The translations under genes were made by a program, and so were the position numbers. DNA of 64,000 nt, taken from contig NZ_JANCTC010000008.1 in assembly GCF_024297145.1 (NCBI RefSeq), positions 62,001 to 126,000 on the forward strand. The letters are read 5' to 3'. The notes under the pieces are model-generated. The model saw only the letters and a list, made by a program, of their open reading frames with translations, ran no database searches and was not told the origin of the DNA. Source of the stretch: Mesorhizobium sp. LMG 17147 (lineage in GTDB: Bacteria > Pseudomonadota > Alphaproteobacteria > Rhizobiales > Rhizobiaceae). Of this stretch, positions 53,164 through 61,750 are shown one piece after another (within the stretch, counting starts at the first letter, position 1; each line of letters begins with the position of its first letter).

Positions 53164-54120
53164 TCATATCCGGTTGACCGGATATACCGGCTTGCCGCCG
53201 CGCAGGACCGATGCGACATCGGCAAACACCTTGTTGCGAACCTCCGCGTAAGACTGGGTCGAGTAGTGCGCCGCGTGTGGACTGACCAGGACGGTGTCCA
53301 GCGCCAGCAGCGGATTGTCGGGCGAAGGCGGCTCCCGCTCAAAAGTGTCGATGCCGGCGCCAGCCAGATGGCGACGCCGGATCAGATCCGCCAAGGCGAC
53401 CTCGTCGACGAGGCCGCCGCGGGACACGTTGATGAGTATCGCCCCTTCCTTCATCCGCGACAGGGCTTGCGCCGACATGATGTTTCTGGTCTCCGGTGTC
53501 GCGGGAACGTGCAGCGAGACGACGTCGGCGCTGGCAAGCAACTCGTCGAAGCCGACCGGTTCAGCACCACCGGCCGTGATGCGCTCGGCCGGCATGTACG
53601 GGTCGTAGGCGATGATGTGGTAGCCGAAGACCCGTGCCCGCTCGGCAGTCAGGCGCCCGATCTGGCCGAAGCCGATCAGGCCGATGATCTGCCTGTCGGG
53701 CCGTATGATGCCGGCGCCATCGGTCATTGCAGCCCAGCGGCCGGCGCGCACCGCGCTGTCGAACTGCTTCAGCCTGCGCGTCAAGGCCAGGATCAGGGCC
53801 ATGGCGTGGGTGCTGACTTCAACCAGATTGGCGTCCGGCACGTAGGTTACCTGAACACCGGCACGGCTGGCGGCCTCGACGTCGATCGAGTCGAGCCCTA
53901 CGCCGAACCGTCCGATGACCTTGAGCCTCTTCAGTTCCGCCAAAACGCGAGCCGTGATCGGCTCTCGCAATACCATCAATGCGTCGGCGTCGCGGCAGTG
54001 TTCGATCAGGGCATCTTCCGTGAGCAGCGTCTTTTCGACAAACTCGGCGCCCAAGCCGTCGAGGTAGCGCAACTGCTCTTCCTCGACTGACAACACGCCG
54101 TCGGTCTTGATGATCTTCAT
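53164..54120 (-). CDS. D-isomer specific 2-hydroxyacid dehydrogenase
   Basis: 318 residues. NAD-binding GLIGFGQIGRL near residue 148, then the catalytic Arg in NVSRGGLVDE (about 233), Glu in IDTFEREPP (about 262) and His in VSPHAAHYS (about 281). It reduces or oxidises 2-keto/D-2-hydroxy acids with NAD(P). It is 12 nt behind the HpcH-type aldolase gene on the same strand, and so probably reduces or oxidises an aldolase product. Confidence 0.92.
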   Translation of the reverse strand: MKIIKTDGVLSVEEEQLRYLDGLGAEFVEKTLLTEDALIEHCRDADALMVLREPITARVLAELKRLKVIGRFGVGLDSIDVEAASRAGVQVTYVPDANLVEVSTHAMALILALTRRLKQFDSAVRAGRWAAMTDGAGIIRPDRQIIGLIGFGQIGRLTAERARVFGYHIIAYDPYMPAERITAGGAEPVGFDELLASADVVSLHVPATPETRNIMSAQALSRMKEGAILINVSRGGLVDEVALADLIRRRHLAGAGIDTFEREPPSPDNPLLALDTVLVSPHAAHYSTQSYAEVRNKVFADVASVLRGGKPVYPVNRI

Positions 54121-54132
54121 GCCAAACTCTTG

Positions 54133-54891
54133 CTATGAGGCACTGCGCGCCGACGCGACACCGGCGGTAAGGCCGGCTCCGAGAAACATCGTGTCGCTGG
54201 CCAGCACGTGGAAGCTGATGCCGTGCCGCGACCATGTGCCGACATCATCCGCCGAAGGGCGAAAGATGCCGACGGCCTTGCGGGCCGTGCGCGCCGCGGT
54301 CGCGATCCTCATAATCGCGGCATTGAGCTTGTCCTGGCCGGCCGGCCCCATGGCGTCGATCGAGACCGACAGGTCGCCGGGGCCGATGAAGACCACGTCG
54401 ACGCCGTCGACCTGGACGATGTCGTCGATGTTGGCGAGGCCTTCGGCCGTCTCGACCTGGATGGCGACCGTCAGGACCTCGTTGGCCGATTTTAGGTAGT
54501 CCGGAATGCTGTAGCCATAACGGGCGGCGCGGCCTGGGCCGACACCGCGGGCGCCGACCGGCGGGTAACGGCAGGCCATGACCGCCATGCGGGCTTGCTC
54601 GGCCGTGGAGACGCGCGGCACCAGGACGCCCGACGCGCCGGCGTCGAGCGCGGCCGCGATCCACTCCGGCGTGTGGCCGGGAACGCGCACCATCGCGGGA
54701 ACCTTGTGAACATCGGCGGCGCGGATCAGATCCTCGAGCCGTTCGCGGCCGATCTGCGAATGCTCCCAGTCGATGCACAGGAAATCGACCCCGCTCGCGG
54801 CCGCCACTTCGACCGCCACAGGGTGCGGGATGGCGCAGAAGGTGCCGATGAGGCGATCGAGAGAGATACATTTCTTGCGAAAGTCGTACAT
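54133..54891 (-). CDS. HpcH/HpaI family aldolase
   Basis: 252 residues, class II (metal-dependent) pyruvate-type aldolase. FLCIDWEHSQIG near residue 36 with the base His, VRVPGHTPEWI, the metal ligands Glu in QVETAEGLANI and Asp in FIGPGDLSVS. It splits 2-keto-3-deoxy or 4-hydroxy-2-keto acids into pyruvate (or glyoxylate-type acid) and an aldehyde. GGAGA stands directly before ATG 54891; the open frame to 55143 is a shadow. It may act on the product of the dehydratase at 49922 or of the flavin monooxygenase pathway. Confidence 0.92.
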   Translation of the reverse strand: MYDFRKKCISLDRLIGTFCAIPHPVAVEVAAASGVDFLCIDWEHSQIGRERLEDLIRAADVHKVPAMVRVPGHTPEWIAAALDAGASGVLVPRVSTAEQARMAVMACRYPPVGARGVGPGRAARYGYSIPDYLKSANEVLTVAIQVETAEGLANIDDIVQVDGVDVVFIGPGDLSVSIDAMGPAGQDKLNAAIMRIATAARTARKAVGIFRPSADDVGTWSRHGISFHVLASDTMFLGAGLTAGVASARSAS

Positions 54892-54932
54892 GAAATCTCC
54901 AGAAATTTTCGGCGTCGGCAAACCCTGTTTGC

Positions 54933-55646
54933 CTACGAGGCCCTTGACGAAGGATGCACGGCTTCCGTCGACATCGGAAAATGCCGGCTGCCGCCTGAAA
55001 ACGGCGGAAAAGTCTTGTAGTCGGCGCGCATCTCCAGCCGCGCCGGCGATTGCAGCGCGTGCGTCAATGCAGCGGGACTGTCGAACATGACGCGATTGCG
55101 CTGCATATGGTCGATCCGCGGCCAAGGCAGCGAACCGCACCAATCCAGTCGCGACAGAACCTCGATGTGGCGAATGCCGGGGAAGCCCCGCATCAATTGC
55201 GGATGATGCGTCACATAGTGGTGGAGCCAGACATTCATGTCTTCGGCCGGCCCGGGATAGTGGACAAGATAGCTGCAGGGCAGCCCGGACGTCTTGACGC
55301 CAGCGTCATCGACGGGAAACGGACGCACGCACATTGCCTGTTGCGTCGGCCTCGAACCGGCGATGCTCGACAGCATACCAGGTGCGGCAAGTGCCTGCAG
55401 ATGGCCGGACGGCGCCAGCGCCGCCTCCATGTCCGCCAAGTCGTCGAAATAGAGCTGGAAGCCAAAGACCGGCGGTGGACCATCGTTGTTGAACATGTCC
55501 GTCGCCACTTCGGGCAGGTAGATGTTGGCAAGCGCAAGGCCCGGGGTCGACACAATCACGCGCCGCACAGCGTCAACGTCTTCACCGGCGATGGCCAAAC
55601 TTGCCTCGCGGTCGTCATGGAAGAAGGCAAGATAGGCAAAGCGCAT
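54933..55646 (-). CDS. Tandem EthD-like (dimeric alpha-beta barrel) protein
   Basis: 237 residues made of two related halves: FGFQLYFDDLADMEAAL...HLQAL near residues 64-90 and NRVMFDSPAALTHALQSPARLEMRADYKTFPPF near 185-220, each resembling the end of an EthD domain. Single EthD proteins are about 100 residues and accompany oxygenases. Placed between TRAP genes and an aldolase in a flavin-monooxygenase operon, it may act as a small-molecule isomerase or decarboxylase-like helper. The reaction is unknown. The open frame upstream of 55646 is antisense-type noise. Confidence 0.65.
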   Translation of the reverse strand: MRFAYLAFFHDDREASLAIAGEDVDAVRRVIVSTPGLALANIYLPEVATDMFNNDGPPPVFGFQLYFDDLADMEAALAPSGHLQALAAPGMLSSIAGSRPTQQAMCVRPFPVDDAGVKTSGLPCSYLVHYPGPAEDMNVWLHHYVTHHPQLMRGFPGIRHIEVLSRLDWCGSLPWPRIDHMQRNRVMFDSPAALTHALQSPARLEMRADYKTFPPFSGGSRHFPMSTEAVHPSSRAS

Positions 55647-55672
55647 GTGGAGACCCTCTGGATCGAGTTCGG

Positions 55673-56983
55673 CTAGATCAAATTCGGAAGAAAGAGAGCG
55701 ATCTGCGGAAAGAGGACAATCAGCAGGATCAGCAGAAGCGTCAGCGCGATGTAAGGCGCCGCTGACATGGCAACCGTTTTGAGCGACGTGCCTTTCGGCG
55801 CGACACCGATCATGATGAACAGCAGCAGACCAAACGGCGGCGTGGTGAAGCCGACCTCGTAGGCGAGCAGCAGGATCAGCCCGAACCATACGGGCTCGTA
55901 GCCGAATTGCTGGGCGATCGGCAGGAAGATCGGCAGCGTGATCAGCATCATCGAGACCTGATCCATGAACATGCCGAGCAGCAGGATGACGAGCACCATC
56001 ATAAGCAGCATGGGATACGGTCCAAGATCGTAGCCGACGATGAACTGGATAAAGCCGTTGGAGGCGCCGGAGAAGGCGAATATCTGCGAGAACGTCGTCG
56101 AAGCCGAGATGATCAGGAAGGTCATGCCGGTGACCTTCATCGCATCGTCCAGCGACTTCCAGACAACCGACCAGCTGAACCGTCGGTAGACAAACAACAA
56201 GGCGAAAACCGCGGCACAGCCGAGTCCCGCCGATTCCGTCGGCGTCGCTATCCCAAGGATGATCGTGCCGACCACCATGAACACGATGACGCTCATCGGA
56301 ATGATGTTGACGGCGACCGCCCTCACCTTCTCGGCCGCGGGAACGGCGGGCACCGGATAGTGCGGAGCGGCGTCCGGGTCGATCTTCGTCTGGGCGAAGA
56401 TCAGCGCTGCGTACATGACAACGAGCAGCAGCCCGGGCAGAGCCCCCGCTATGAGCAGCGCGCCGACGTCGATCTGGGCAAGCGAGCCGAGCAACACAGC
56501 CAGCGAGGATGGCGGGATGATGACGGCAAGGCTTCCGGCGCCAAGCACCGGGCCGTAGGCCATATGCGGCTTGTAGCCCCGCTTCAGCATCTCGGGCACC
56601 ATCAGCGAGCCCATCATGCCGGTATTGGCGAGGCTCGAGCCCGACAGCGCGGAAAAGATCGTGCCGGCGGCGAGGACGACATAGGCGAGGCGTCCGCGCA
56701 GATTGCCGATGCACAGGTCGAGCGCGTAGATGACCTTCTCGCCGAGGCCGGAGCGGAAGAACAGGCTGCCCATGACAAGAAACATCGGCAGCGGGGCAAG
56801 CGCGTAGGTCGAGACAGCGTCGGAGAAGTTGGCGACCATCTGCGTCACGCCGATCGAACCGCCGAAGAACAGGTACAGCCCGATCACATTGGTGACGAAG
56901 AACGCGAAGGCGACCGGCAGCCCCAGCCCCATCAACACCAGGATGGTGCCAACGAGCACGGCGAATGGAAACAGCCAGGCCAC
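55673..56983 (-). CDS. TRAP transporter large permease (DctM-like)
   Basis: 436 residues, about twelve membrane segments. LVLMGLGLPVAFAFFVTNVIGLYLFFGG (in parts) at the N-terminus, the SGSSLANTGMMGSLMVPEM block near residue 110 and PPSSLAVLLGSLAQIDVGALLIAG are DctM hallmarks. It starts with GTG at 56983, 3 nt after the DctQ stop. Sodium-coupled uptake of a carboxylate-type solute together with DctQ and DctP. Confidence 0.93.
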   Translation of the reverse strand: MAWLFPFAVLVGTILVLMGLGLPVAFAFFVTNVIGLYLFFGGSIGVTQMVANFSDAVSTYALAPLPMFLVMGSLFFRSGLGEKVIYALDLCIGNLRGRLAYVVLAAGTIFSALSGSSLANTGMMGSLMVPEMLKRGYKPHMAYGPVLGAGSLAVIIPPSSLAVLLGSLAQIDVGALLIAGALPGLLLVVMYAALIFAQTKIDPDAAPHYPVPAVPAAEKVRAVAVNIIPMSVIVFMVVGTIILGIATPTESAGLGCAAVFALLFVYRRFSWSVVWKSLDDAMKVTGMTFLIISASTTFSQIFAFSGASNGFIQFIVGYDLGPYPMLLMMVLVILLLGMFMDQVSMMLITLPIFLPIAQQFGYEPVWFGLILLLAYEVGFTTPPFGLLLFIMIGVAPKGTSLKTVAMSAAPYIALTLLLILLIVLFPQIALFLPNLI

Positions 56984-56986
56984 CGG

Positions 56987-57499
56987 TCAGAGCCCTTCCA
57001 TTTCCAGAGGATCCAGCGTGTACAGCGTGTCACGGACGAGAAGATATCTTAGCCATTCCAGCGCCGAGAGGTAGAAGGCGAGCATGATGGGCAGAAAGAC
57101 CAGCCATTTCGGCATGTCGAAGCTGCGCGTTTCATATTCGCCGCCCGCCACGGCACTTGTCAGGGACGACAGAGCGACGCTGCCGAGGTAGAGGCTGACG
57201 GCAATGCAGGCGAGATAGACCAGCTTTTCAAGCACCGCCCGTGCCCGCACCGGCAGCGCCTTGCGCAGGAACTCGACGAAGACATGGCCCTTGCTGTGGA
57301 CCAGCCAGGGCATCGGCAGAAATGCCGCGTAAAGCAGGCCGTATTCCGTCGCGGATACGGCCCAGGCAAGCGGCCTCAGGCCCAGATTGCGGACGCATAC
57401 ATCAGCAACCACCGCGACAATGATGAGGCCAAGCACCACTTTTGCCACCGCCGCCAACGCAAGGCTCAGCTTCCCAATCGCTGCAAACAATCTGTCCAT
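56987..57499 (-). CDS. TRAP transporter small permease (DctQ-like)
   Basis: 170 residues with four membrane segments; VRNLGLRPLAWAVSATEYGLLYAAFLPMPWL and the HVFVEFL block are typical of DctQ. I use ATG 57499; the frame open to 57559 adds a Trp-rich stretch with no membrane character. It lies between the binding protein and the large permease. Confidence 0.9.
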   Translation of the reverse strand: MDRLFAAIGKLSLALAAVAKVVLGLIIVAVVADVCVRNLGLRPLAWAVSATEYGLLYAAFLPMPWLVHSKGHVFVEFLRKALPVRARAVLEKLVYLACIAVSLYLGSVALSSLTSAVAGGEYETRSFDMPKWLVFLPIMLAFYLSALEWLRYLLVRDTLYTLDPLEMEGL

Positions 57500-57576
57500 G
57501 CCCGACGACCCTGATGTCCACCTTTGCCCCTTGGCCCAGCTTTGATGGAGGGCGCACAAGGCACCCTCGGCTCGGG

Positions 57577-58554
57577 CTACTGAAAGAATTTCTTCAACTG
57601 ATCGATGTTGGTGGGATCGCGTTTGGCCATTCTCGCCCAGCTCGCCTGCGTGGCAGCCGCCAGGAATTTGTCGCGGCCGGCGCCGGTCAAGCTGACAACC
57701 TTCTGCCCGCCGTCGATCATCGCCTGTGCCTGCTTTTCGGATTCGGCAAGGTTGGCGTCATAGCTCGCGCGCTCGTATTCGACGGCCGTGTCGGCAAGCA
57801 GCTTCTGCGCCTCGGGCGACAGCGTGTCCCATCTGGCCTTGTTGATCGAGATCAGCACGTCGGTTTTGAAGAATTGCGGATCGACACGGTATTTGGTGAA
57901 TTTGTCCCAGCCGAAGGATGCATAGCCAAATACAGTATAGGCGTTGGCATTGACGACGCCGCGCTCGAGCGAGGTATAGACATCCCCCGGCGCTTGCACG
58001 ATCACTGTCGCGCCCAGGGATTCGAGGAAATCGCGATAGAGCGGCGACGAGCGGATCTTCAAACTGCCCCAGTCGATGCTGCCTTCGCTGTTGAGCTTGG
58101 GTTCGTCGACGGTGAAGACGTTGAAGCCCGAGCCCGCGTCGACATGCGCCAGCAGATGGGCATTGGCCTTCTTCTCGAAAATTGCGCTGATGAAGTCCCA
58201 GCCGCCATTGTCGCGAACCTCCCAGGGCGTCTTGGTCGATGCGGAGAAAACCTCGCCTTCGGGCACGAGTTCGAGGAACTGCCCTGCCGGTGTGTCGATC
58301 ACATCGATCAGGCCGCTCCTGAGCGCCGCGCCCTGCTGGATCGGTGGAATGACCTCCGGCCCGCCACGCACGTTGATCTGGACCAAGCCCTTGCCCTTTT
58401 CGTTCACCTTCTGAACGAACTTCAGGAAGCTCTGGGCGTAGCCGTTCTGCGTCGGCGTAAAATGCACGGCGTTGAGGACGACCTCTTCGGCCATGGCGAT
58501 ACCCGCCACACCCGACATGAGTGCAGCCAGAACAAGGGATTTCCAAATGCGCAT
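57577..58554 (-). CDS. TRAP transporter substrate-binding protein (DctP-like)
   Basis: 325 residues. Signal peptide at about 1-22 (LVLAALMSGVAGIAMA). The DctP fold is shown by FVQKVNEKGKGLVQINVRGGPEV (in parts) and the block with the ligand-binding Arg (LKIRSSPLYRDFLESLGA) before APGDVYTSLERGVVNA, where Arg normally salt-bridges a carboxylate. So an organic acid is the likely ligand. It is upstream of DctQ and DctM by 77 nt and 89 nt after the flavin reductase. Confidence 0.92.
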   Translation of the reverse strand: MRIWKSLVLAALMSGVAGIAMAEEVVLNAVHFTPTQNGYAQSFLKFVQKVNEKGKGLVQINVRGGPEVIPPIQQGAALRSGLIDVIDTPAGQFLELVPEGEVFSASTKTPWEVRDNGGWDFISAIFEKKANAHLLAHVDAGSGFNVFTVDEPKLNSEGSIDWGSLKIRSSPLYRDFLESLGATVIVQAPGDVYTSLERGVVNANAYTVFGYASFGWDKFTKYRVDPQFFKTDVLISINKARWDTLSPEAQKLLADTAVEYERASYDANLAESEKQAQAMIDGGQKVVSLTGAGRDKFLAAATQASWARMAKRDPTNIDQLKKFFQ

Positions 58555-58643
58555 TGCCGTATTCCCTCTGATAGATTCACTTCGCCGGAGCCCATCATCG
58601 GGCCGATCTGAAATTGCACGCTTCGCCGCCACACGAACGGCGG

Positions 58644-59189
58644 TTAGTTGACATCATCTCCTACTGTCAGGAACCGCCCATGCGCGTAGAAGACCGGCGA
58701 TCGGTGAGCGCGATCCAGCGCAACGCCCGAGACGATGCCGATGACGATCATGTGCGACGCCCGCACAATGATTTCGGCCACCCGGCATTCGAACATTGCC
58801 CTCGCGCCGACAAGCAAGGGCGCGCCGGTTTCGCCGCGCACCCATGATCCGGACGAGAACCGCGCGGCGCCCTTGGCTTTGGTCATGCCGCCAAACGCAC
58901 GCACAACGTTCTCCTGGTCGCCGGCGGGAAGATTGACCGAAAAAGGCAAACCTTCGCGAATGGCCGAGGCAAAGGTGCTGCCGCGGTTGACACAGGCAAG
59001 CAGCGAAGGCGGCTCGGCACTGAACGAGCAGAGAGCGGTCGCCGTGATGCCGCAAAAGCCGATCTCGTCATGCTCCGACGCGAGGATGGCGACGGAGCCC
59101 GCCACGGCCCGCATAGCCTGTTTGAACGCGCGCGGATCGATGGCGTTGTGCCCATCCACCCATAGCGTCGGAATGGCGGCGGCCGGCAT
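58644..59189 (-). CDS. Flavin reductase family protein (RutF/HpaC type)
   Basis: 181 residues, flavin-reductase-like split barrel: FKQAMRAVAGSVAILAS, GFCGITATALCSFSAEPPSLLACVN and FSVNLPAGDQENVVRAFGG. It should supply reduced flavin to the monooxygenase whose stop overlaps its ATG (TGATG). The ATG at 59189 is preferred over a TTG one codon upstream. Confidence 0.92.
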   Translation of the reverse strand: MPAAAIPTLWVDGHNAIDPRAFKQAMRAVAGSVAILASEHDEIGFCGITATALCSFSAEPPSLLACVNRGSTFASAIREGLPFSVNLPAGDQENVVRAFGGMTKAKGAARFSSGSWVRGETGAPLLVGARAMFECRVAEIIVRASHMIVIGIVSGVALDRAHRSPVFYAHGRFLTVGDDVN

Positions 59190-60286
59190 CAATTTACTCG
59201 AAGCCCGGCCTGGCGCATCAGCGGCAGCACGCGGTCGCAGAAGAAGGGCAGTTCGTAGGTGTAGTTGACGAATGTCAGGGCGGCGCCGGAATAACCCTGT
59301 TCCATAATCTCGGTGAGGTCGTCGACGATCTTTTCCGGCGTGCCGATGAGGGGGAAGGTCCCGGCACCGCCGGCGAACCTCTGCCGATATTCGGTGAAGG
59401 CCTTCGCGTCATGCGAGTTCGCGAATTCCTTCTTCTTGCGCATATGCTCGTCGACGGCACCCTCGTCCGCGCATTCCAGCGCGTAGTGCCGGTAGTAATC
59501 CTCGGCTTCCTGCTGGGTCTCCCGGCAGACGACGTGACAGACCGTATAGACGCCGACTTCGCGCCCGACTTCGGCCGCGCGGTTGGTAATGTCGACCACA
59601 TGCGCACGGCCGTCGGCAATTTCGGAAAAAGTCGAAAACAGATAGTCACAGTGGCGCGCCGCGTAGTTGCGCCCCGGCGCGCCGAAGGCGGCGTTCATGG
59701 TCACCGGTCGTGGCACTTGCAAGCTTGACGGCCGGCTAACGACACTCTTCAGATCATAGAACTCGCCGCTGAAGTCGAACGGCTCCCTCGATTGATAGGC
59801 ACGCACGATGATGTTGATCCATTCCTCGGCCTGATCGTAGGTCCGCTCGCCGACCGTCTGCCCGAACATGGCGAACTCGTCCGGGTTCCAGCCGCAGACG
59901 ATGTTCAAGCCGGCACGCCCGTTGGAGATGTGGTCGACCGTCGCAAGCGCTTTGGCAGCCTGCAGCGGATGAACCAGCGGCACATGCACCGTCATGAACA
60001 GGCCGATGTTTTCCGTGGCGACAGCAAGACCCGCCGCCCAGGTGAACGTCTCGAACGACCATTCCCGCACATGCGTCAAACCGCCGAAGCCGCGCCAGCG
60101 GGCGATCGGCAGCAGAAACTCGAGGCCGGCGCGGTCGGCGATGCAGGCGGAATTGAGGTTGTCTTCCCAGCGGGCACGCCAGCGCTCGGGAACGGTGGTC
60201 ATTGCCAGGCCGCCATCGGCGTTCATGGAAAAGACGCCGAGCTTGAACCTGTTCGGCCCTTTCAGCGGGTGCTGCTTCCTGATCAT
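59189..60286 (-). CDS. LLM-class flavin-dependent monooxygenase, RutA-like
   Basis: 365 residues, bacterial-luciferase-type barrel. The segment ALATVDHISNGRAGLNIVCGW followed by EFAMFG, near residues 115-140, lines up with the RutA region that holds an important Asn, and RWRGFGGLTHVREWSFETFTWAAGLA matches RutA's RGFGG start. RutA-type enzymes use flavin-peroxide to cut C-N or similar bonds in rings and amides. It starts at an ATG overlapping the GntR stop (ATGA). It probably performs the first attack on the solute brought in by the TRAP system. Substrate unknown. Confidence 0.88.
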   Translation of the reverse strand: MIRKQHPLKGPNRFKLGVFSMNADGGLAMTTVPERWRARWEDNLNSACIADRAGLEFLLPIARWRGFGGLTHVREWSFETFTWAAGLAVATENIGLFMTVHVPLVHPLQAAKALATVDHISNGRAGLNIVCGWNPDEFAMFGQTVGERTYDQAEEWINIIVRAYQSREPFDFSGEFYDLKSVVSRPSSLQVPRPVTMNAAFGAPGRNYAARHCDYLFSTFSEIADGRAHVVDITNRAAEVGREVGVYTVCHVVCRETQQEAEDYYRHYALECADEGAVDEHMRKKKEFANSHDAKAFTEYRQRFAGGAGTFPLIGTPEKIVDDLTEIMEQGYSGAALTFVNYTYELPFFCDRVLPLMRQAGLRVN

Positions 60287-60999
60287 GGTTTCCCCCGCTG
60301 CGACATGCTCTCACCTTCACCGGTGGAATTTTGAGACGGAGGGCTCAGCTTCATGAAACGCTCCTCGGCGTTCTGAATGAAGTGGGTCATGCGGTCGTAA
60401 GCGGCGACGGCGTCGCGCTTGACGAATGCCTCATAGATTGCGCGCATGCCGGCTACGACGACGGCCTGCGTCGGCTGGTGCGACAGCGTCCTTAAACGGA
60501 CGACGAGGACATGGTCGGCGAACCTTGCAATGGTTTGTGAAAGGCGCTGGTTCTCGACAGCGCCGAGCCAACAATTCCTGAATGCCGAATTGGCCTGGAA
60601 AAAGCGGTCGGCATCGCCGGCGGCGGCCGCAGCCTCCGCCTCCCGAAGCGCGGCCGCAAGCGTCTTGAGGCCAGCGGCGTCGAGTGTCCGCGCAGCGTGT
60701 GCGGCGGCCCGCGGCTCGAGCAAGCGGCGGACCTCGAAGATGTCGGCGACATCCGTTGCGGTAAGCGTGGGCAGCGTGAAGCCGCGTGTGGTGCCGACGA
60801 GATAGCCCTCATGCACCAACTGCATCAAGGCGTCGCGGACAGGCATTCTGGAAATACCGAGCTGGGCGGCAATGTCGACATCGACGAGCTTCTGGCCAGG
60901 CGCCAATTCGCCATGCTGTATGGTCAGACGGATTTGTTGATAGACCTGGGCACGCAGATTGCCATCGCCAACCCGTTTGAGCTCTATCGTTTCCGTCAT
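60283..60999 (-). CDS. GntR family transcriptional regulator (FCD domain)
   Basis: 238 residues. HTH at about 10-75 (VYQQIRLTIQHGELAPGQKLVDVDIAAQLGISRMPVRDAL, in parts) plus FCD domain (FEVRRLLEPRAAAHAART, FFQANSAFRNCW, MRAIYEAFVKRD). Start at 60999; the open frame to 61146 adds a Cys-rich stretch lacking a ribosome site. First gene of the leftward operon with the monooxygenase, TRAP importer, aldolase and dehydrogenase, and likely its ligand-controlled repressor. Confidence 0.9.
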   Translation of the reverse strand: MTETIELKRVGDGNLRAQVYQQIRLTIQHGELAPGQKLVDVDIAAQLGISRMPVRDALMQLVHEGYLVGTTRGFTLPTLTATDVADIFEVRRLLEPRAAAHAARTLDAAGLKTLAAALREAEAAAAAGDADRFFQANSAFRNCWLGAVENQRLSQTIARFADHVLVVRLRTLSHQPTQAVVVAGMRAIYEAFVKRDAVAAYDRMTHFIQNAEERFMKLSPPSQNSTGEGESMSQRGKP

Positions 61000-61159
61000 C
61001 CACGCCTTCCCATGCGAAGATTTCGTATATCGTTTGAGGCTGGTGTTCTCGCAGTGATCCGTTGAATTGCAGCTACATATCGAGAGAATTCGACCTGCAG
61101 ACCACGTTCCAGCGCGAAGTGGAGCACAGGCTGGATCGCCTGGCAAGATGTTTTAAGTT

Positions 61160-61417
61160 TATAATGTATACTGTTTGGGTTCGTTGTCCGGAAGGCAGAG
61201 GGTCACGCCATCCGTGCGGTCGCGCCGCGCGCCGCGGGGAGAGCCAGCGATCCGTGCGGTTCGGTAAAAACGTACAGACGTTTTCGCGTGACACATCGAG
61301 GCTGGCGGATTTAACTAAAAATACTTGCGATCTGCGCGCGCCGGCACGCCCACCCGATCCCCTCGCCGGTGCGCATTACTGGATCGCCCGCCGTATCGAA
61401 AGGTGCGGCGGGCTTTT
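61160..61417 (+). ncRNA. Possible small RNA, promoter-like box to terminator
   Basis: A consensus -10 box TATAAT (61160-61165) without an obvious -35 is followed by about 245 nt without a plausible gene. Inside are a direct repeat ATCCGTGCGGT (61210-61220 and 61250-61260), a hairpin AAAACGT-ACAG-ACGTTTT (61267-61284), and a good terminator at the end. The 61000-61442 gap therefore could encode a small RNA or a long leader of the next gene. Not matched to any known RNA family by eye. Confidence 0.35.
61386..61417 (+). terminator. Rho-independent terminator
   Basis: GCCCGCCG (61386-61393) pairs perfectly with CGGCGGGC (61406-61413) over a 12-nt loop, followed by TTTT. It lies 25 nt before the next start codon, so it ends something upstream, as a transcript terminator or leader attenuator. 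Confidence 0.65.
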
Positions 61418-61442
61418 CGTTTCGTTTGGCGGGGAGGCGCTT

Positions 61443-61709
61443 ATGCGAGACTTGCCCAGGGATATCGACGCAGACGTCGTGATCGAAATCAGCAAGCTGC
61501 TCGACGACCGGGCGAAGTCCGTGCCGGTGCCGGTGCACAAGCTGGCGGCGATGATCCGACTGGGCGTCGAGACGCGTCTGACCAATCACTCCATCGAAGA
61601 GCTGATCGTGGAGATGGCCACGACGCGAGGGCTTCCGATGCTGTTTGATTTGCCGACGGCAAATGTCGACAATGTCGTGCCGTTCGCCTCGGCGCGCCGT
61701 CCCCGCTGA
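61443..61709 (+). CDS. Hypothetical protein (88 aa)
   Basis: 88 residues beginning MRDLPRDIDADVVIEISKLL, with GGGGAGG 5 nt before the ATG. No membrane segment or signal peptide; predicted helical, with a KLAAMIRLGVETRLTNHSIEELIVEMA segment that could be a small DNA- or protein-binding helix pair. I do not recognise a family. It is convergent with the frameshifted small gene at 61751. Confidence 0.6.
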   Translation: MRDLPRDIDADVVIEISKLLDDRAKSVPVPVHKLAAMIRLGVETRLTNHSIEELIVEMATTRGLPMLFDLPTANVDNVVPFASARRPR

Positions 61710-61750
61710 AATTTCGCTCGAGCCACCGATCTTCGCGTCGCCACCCGATT

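Noticed and set aside
52990..53176. Protein-like plus-strand frame (LFTPSRLYPLAEVALKG) before the dehydrogenase end
   Set aside because: No start codon or ribosome site, and it runs into the dehydrogenase C-terminus; at most a relic, not enough to name.
55647..56714. Upstream extension of the EthD-like frame
   Set aside because: Overlaps the DctM gene in another frame; Arg/His-rich and without ribosome site; ATG 55646 fits the protein start.
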